A stretch of DNA of 7,067 nt from Chloroflexota bacterium (GTDB lineage: Bacteria > Chloroflexota > Anaerolineae > B4-G1 > SLSP01). Below, in pieces: positions 4,521 through 7,067 of this stretch. Made by a program: the position numbers and the translations under genes. Numbering within the stretch: position 1 is the stretch's first letter; every line of letters begins with the position of its first letter. The notes beneath the pieces are model-generated. The model worked only from the letters and a program-made list of their open reading frames with translations. It was not told where the DNA came from and did not search any database. The stretch covers positions 1 through 7,067 of the forward strand of contig JAKJAE010000136.1 in NCBI GenBank assembly GCA_022707665.1, read 5' to 3'.

Positions 4521-5615
4521 ATGAGGCAGAGAGCACCCAACGCGGTCGAGATCTCGGCATATGTGGACGGGACGTTATCCCCCCGAGACGTGACTGCGTT
4601 CGAGTCCCGGATGGCAGAGGACGCGGCGCTGCGCCAGCGCGTCGATGAGACGCGGCAGGTGGTGGCGATGATGCGGGCGATGCCTATGCGCGAGACTCCC
4701 CGAAATTACTTGATCACGCCCTCGATGGTGACGCAGGCCAGGCCCAGCCCGGCGCCGCGGCGCGTACCGCTGTTTGCGATGCGCCTGGCGACGTCGCTGG
4801 TGGCGCTGGCGTTCGTGGTCACTTCGGGGTTGACGTTGCTGCAGAGCGGCATGACGCCGCGGATGGCGATGGCGCCAAGCGAGGCGCCGCAGGAAGCGCT
4901 GGTAGAGGAATTCGCCGCGTCGACGGTGGAAGTAGAAGCGGAGGTAGCCGCGCTCGAAGCGCCGGCGCCGGCAGAGGACGAGATGACGCTGAAGGCCGCC
5001 GAAGCCGAGGCGACGCCCCTGGCCCAGGGGACACTCACGCCTGAGGAGGAGTTGGCACTGGCGCCGATGCCTGCGGAGGGTGAGGCCACGGGCATGGGCG
5101 GAGGCGGAGAAGAGATTGTGGAGGCTCCCGCCGAGCCCGCGGAGGAGAGTGGCGTTGGCGGCGGTCCAGAAGAGGAAGCAGACGCCGCGGCGCGCTCGGC
5201 TCCGCGCACGGAGACGCCGGAGACCGAGGCTCCTGCGGCGCCGGAGGCCGAAGCGCCGGCAGAAGAGGCCGCCATTGCTGTGACGGAGATTGCAGACACG
5301 GAAGGCGCCATGGCCGTAGCGGAGGCCGAGCAGGGGATCGCGGAGGAGGCCCAGCCGCTGGCAGCGATGCCGCCATCGCCGGACGGCGAAATCAACGCGG
5401 AGGAAGAGGCTCCGGGTGGCGTCGCGGCACTGGACGTGGCGGACGACAAGGCCAGCGCACGCACCCTCGAGACTCAGGATGCGGAGTCAGGGGAGATGGC
5501 CAGGGAGTTTAGGGCGCTCTCCCGCCCCACGGCCCGGTGGGCGATCGGGTTGGGTGTGGCAACGGCACTGTTGGCGGCCATCACCCTATGGATGTCGCGG
5601 CACCGTCGCGGCTAG
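4521..5615 (+). CDS. Membrane anti-sigma-like protein with long acidic Ala/Glu/Pro-rich extracytoplasmic segment
   Basis: 364 residues from the ATG at 4521, with GGAGG 10 nt upstream; a GTG at 4503 or TTG at 4515 are other possible starts. The N-terminus (about 9-55: E-I-S-A-Y-V-D-G-T-L-S, then a helix) resembles the anti-sigma domain usually found after ECF genes. However, the zinc ligands of the HxxxCxxC motif are replaced (R30, D34, L37), and the protein has no Cys and only one His (H361). A membrane helix spans about 83-108. A roughly 230-residue acidic, low-complexity Ala/Glu/Pro/Gly segment follows, then a second helix (340-358) capped by RHRRG. Positive-inside logic puts both ends in the cytoplasm and the acidic segment outside. 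Inference: it holds the upstream sigma factor at the membrane and its outer loop senses or contacts the cell surface. The role rests mainly on gene order and the N-terminal resemblance. Confidence 0.75.
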   Translation: MRQRAPNAVEISAYVDGTLSPRDVTAFESRMAEDAALRQRVDETRQVVAMMRAMPMRETPRNYLITPSMVTQARPSPAPRRVPLFAMRLATSLVALAFVVTSGLTLLQSGMTPRMAMAPSEAPQEALVEEFAASTVEVEAEVAALEAPAPAEDEMTLKAAEAEATPLAQGTLTPEEELALAPMPAEGEATGMGGGGEEIVEAPAEPAEESGVGGGPEEEADAAARSAPRTETPETEAPAAPEAEAPAEEAAIAVTEIADTEGAMAVAEAEQGIAEEAQPLAAMPPSPDGEINAEEEAPGGVAALDVADDKASARTLETQDAESGEMAREFRALSRPTARWAIGLGVATALLAAITLWMSRHRRG

Positions 5616-5639
5616 GATCGGGGGAACGATCTGACAGCT

Positions 5640-6665
5640 ATGCATAGCCGTCCCTTGCGCGCCTTCAGCCTGCTCCTGCTCGCGTTCCTCGTCACCGCCT
5701 GCGGGCCAGGCGCGCCGCTGTCGGCTGCCAGCGTGCCGACGGCGATCGGCGCTCCTGCCGAGGGGAGTGGCGCCGCGATGACTCTGGTGCCCGAGAAGAC
5801 GCCAACGGGCAACCCGTTGGATACGCCAACAACATCCCCGTCGGAAACCCCTGCAGCGACCGAGACCCTGCCGGCGACGGAGACGCCCAGTCCCACGGAC
5901 ACACCGATGCCGACGGAGACGCCGCTGCCCACCGAGACGCCGCTCCCGACGGCAACCTATCCACCCCCACCGGACGTCGTGAACGTGCCCATCCTGATGT
6001 ACCACTACATCTCGGAGATTCCTGCGGACGCGGACATTTACCGGCGCGATCTGACCGTGACGCCGGACCGGTTCGAGGCGCAGTTGCAGTATCTCCAGGC
6101 GCAGGGCTATCAGAGCGTGTCGCTCGTGGATATCCATGAGACGCTGACGGTGGGCAAGCCATTGCCGCCGCGTCCGATTGTCCTGACCTTCGACGACGGG
6201 TACAAGGATGCCTATACCCACGCTCTGCCGCTGCTGCAGACCTACGGTTTCACCGGCGAGTTCTTCGTCCTGGCGACGCCGGCACACTTTGAGGCGCCGG
6301 CGTACATGACGTGGGACGAGATTCACGCGATGGCCGATGCGGGGATGTCGATCCAGGCGCATGGGCGCGACCATTACGATCTCACGGGCCGGGACTACGA
6401 CTTCCTGGTGTATCAGGTTCTGGGCGCGCGCGAGGCGGTCGAGGCACACACCGGCAAGCCGGCGACGTTCTTCTGCTACCCATCAGGGCGCCACGATGCA
6501 TCGGTGGAGGCCGTGGTCGCGTCGGCCGGGTATCTGGGCGCGGTGACGACGGCATGGGGCACCGAGTTGAGCCTCGACAACCGCATGACCTGGCCGCGCA
6601 TTCGCATCAAGGGTGCGTGGGGCATCGAGGAGTTCGCCAGTGTCCTCTCATCCTTGCCGCAGTAA
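5640..6665 (+). CDS. Lipoprotein polysaccharide deacetylase (NodB-homology, carbohydrate esterase 4 type)
   Basis: 341 residues. A lipoprotein signal peptide (R4, R7, hydrophobic 9-18, lipobox V-T-A-C21) predicts lipid anchoring on the outer face of the membrane. A Thr/Pro-rich stalk (about 49-111, repeated P-T-E-T-P-L) leads to the catalytic domain (112-341). The NodB motifs are visible: TFDDGY (183-188, with D185 as likely base and D186 as metal ligand), HGRDH (H241 and H245 as metal ligands), CYPSGRHD (279-286), and a late W-P-R-I-R-I segment (318-323). Family chemistry is metal-dependent removal of N- or O-acetyl groups from peptidoglycan, chitin-like or other surface polysaccharides; the substrate cannot be assigned. 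The ribosome site is weak (GGGGGAA about 13 nt upstream). It lies 24 bp after the anti-sigma-like gene and 21 bp before another lipoprotein gene, so it is probably co-transcribed. Confidence 0.92.
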   Translation: MHSRPLRAFSLLLLAFLVTACGPGAPLSAASVPTAIGAPAEGSGAAMTLVPEKTPTGNPLDTPTTSPSETPAATETLPATETPSPTDTPMPTETPLPTETPLPTATYPPPPDVVNVPILMYHYISEIPADADIYRRDLTVTPDRFEAQLQYLQAQGYQSVSLVDIHETLTVGKPLPPRPIVLTFDDGYKDAYTHALPLLQTYGFTGEFFVLATPAHFEAPAYMTWDEIHAMADAGMSIQAHGRDHYDLTGRDYDFLVYQVLGAREAVEAHTGKPATFFCYPSGRHDASVEAVVASAGYLGAVTTAWGTELSLDNRMTWPRIRIKGAWGIEEFASVLSSLPQ

Positions 6666-6686
6666 GCTCAGCCTCGTGAGGTGATC

Positions 6687-7067
6687 ATGCGCAAGCAGTC
6701 CATGCTCCTGAAGGGCCTCGGAGCGCTCCTGGTGCTGTTGACCCTCGCCTGCAACTTCCCCGGGTTCCCGGAGGGGTGGCACCCCCTGCGGTCCACGGAG
6801 GCGACGGCAACGCCGGAGATTCCCGGCACTGAGGCAACGCCTCAGCCAGGAGAGAACCCCGAAGCGACGCCTGAGCCGCTGGAGACGCCCGACTCGCCGC
6901 GGACCAGTCCCAGTCCAACGCCCTCGCCCACCGTGACGGCAACGCCGACCCCGACGCCGACGGAGACACCGGAGGAGATCAGCCCGGGGCCCCCTATGGC
7001 CTTCCTGGATCCGGCGTGGGAGCTCGTGACGTGGCAGCAGATCCCGGACACCGGCGACTGGCAGGGC
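6687..7067 (+). CDS. Putative Thr/Pro-stalked lipoprotein, function unknown (3'-partial at right edge)
   Basis: Open for 127 codons to the window edge. The ATG at 6687 follows GAGGTGAT, a near-full match to the 16S rRNA 3' end. The N-terminus (R2, K3, hydrophobic 11-20, then L-A-C22) looks like a lipoprotein signal, but the -3 position is Thr rather than the usual Leu/Val, so lipidation is likely, not certain. Residues 37-101 form a Pro/Thr/Glu-rich stalk (S-P-T-P-S-P-T-V-T then T-P-T-P-T-P-T-E-T-P) like the one in the preceding deacetylase. A folded domain seems to begin near residue 103 (M-A-F-L-D-P-A-W-E-L-V-T-W) but only about 25 residues of it are in view, too few to classify. Gene order suggests a partner of the deacetylase at the cell surface. 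Confidence 0.8.
   Translation, partial: MRKQSMLLKGLGALLVLLTLACNFPGFPEGWHPLRSTEATATPEIPGTEATPQPGENPEATPEPLETPDSPRTSPSPTPSPTVTATPTPTPTETPEEISPGPPMAFLDPAWELVTWQQIPDTGDWQG

Noticed and set aside
4706..5464. 252-codon Ser/Ala-rich minus-strand open frame
   Set aside because: Mirror of the Ala/Glu-rich codons of the anti-sigma-like gene; no ribosome site or domain.
5616..5631. Small inverted repeat GATCG-GGGGAA-CGATC before the deacetylase
   Set aside because: The stem is only 5 bp with no T-tract. The loop resembles GCGGAA but differs, and it overlaps the likely ribosome-binding region, so chance is the simplest explanation.
5586..6449. 287-codon minus-strand open frame
   Set aside because: Antisense to the deacetylase, whose signal peptide and catalytic motifs are clear; Arg-rich translation without a domain.

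Overview
The window is high-GC DNA that looks like a chromosomal segment of a Chloroflexota bacterium (Anaerolineae-like). This is inferred from three things: Thr/Pro-rich stalks on two successive lipoproteins, an ECF sigma factor followed by a membrane anti-sigma-like protein, and a one-chain FAD plus Fe-S oxidoreductase with a Met-rich tail. No 16S rRNA or other strict taxonomic marker is present.

Left half, minus strand (1-3431). A strong sigma70-type promoter overlaps an AT-rich inverted repeat and drives a small ArsR-family repressor (3034-3363). After 66 bp comes a very long oxidoreductase gene (1-2967) that is open for 989 codons and runs off the left edge. In one chain it joins a GlcD-like FAD-binding part, two [4Fe-4S] motifs and two CCG (heterodisulfide-reductase/GlcF-type) domains. 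The two genes probably form one transcription unit autoregulated by the ArsR protein. An in-frame 18-bp tandem repeat sits inside the FAD-binding domain. Long plus-strand open frames across this region are antisense shadows of this gene.

Centre (3432-3863). A gene-free island of about 310 bp holds a run of different inverted repeats. Two of them have unrelated 13-14 bp stems but the same hexaloop, GCGGAA. The island ends at an intrinsic terminator serving a minus-strand tRNA-Leu(CAA), which has its own strong promoter.

Right half, plus strand (3885-7067). Four closely spaced genes (gaps of 30, 24 and 21 bp) look like one operon. They are an ECF sigma factor, a two-helix membrane protein that resembles an anti-sigma factor without zinc ligands and carries a very long acidic Ala/Glu/Pro-rich segment, a lipoprotein polysaccharide deacetylase, and a second Thr/Pro-stalked lipoprotein cut by the right edge. 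Inference: a cell-surface sensing and envelope-modification module in which the sigma/anti-sigma pair controls exported lipoproteins.

I found no CRISPR array, transposase or recognisable defence system. The most unusual signals are the palindromic in-frame repeat, the conserved-loop hairpins and the zinc-less anti-sigma candidate.
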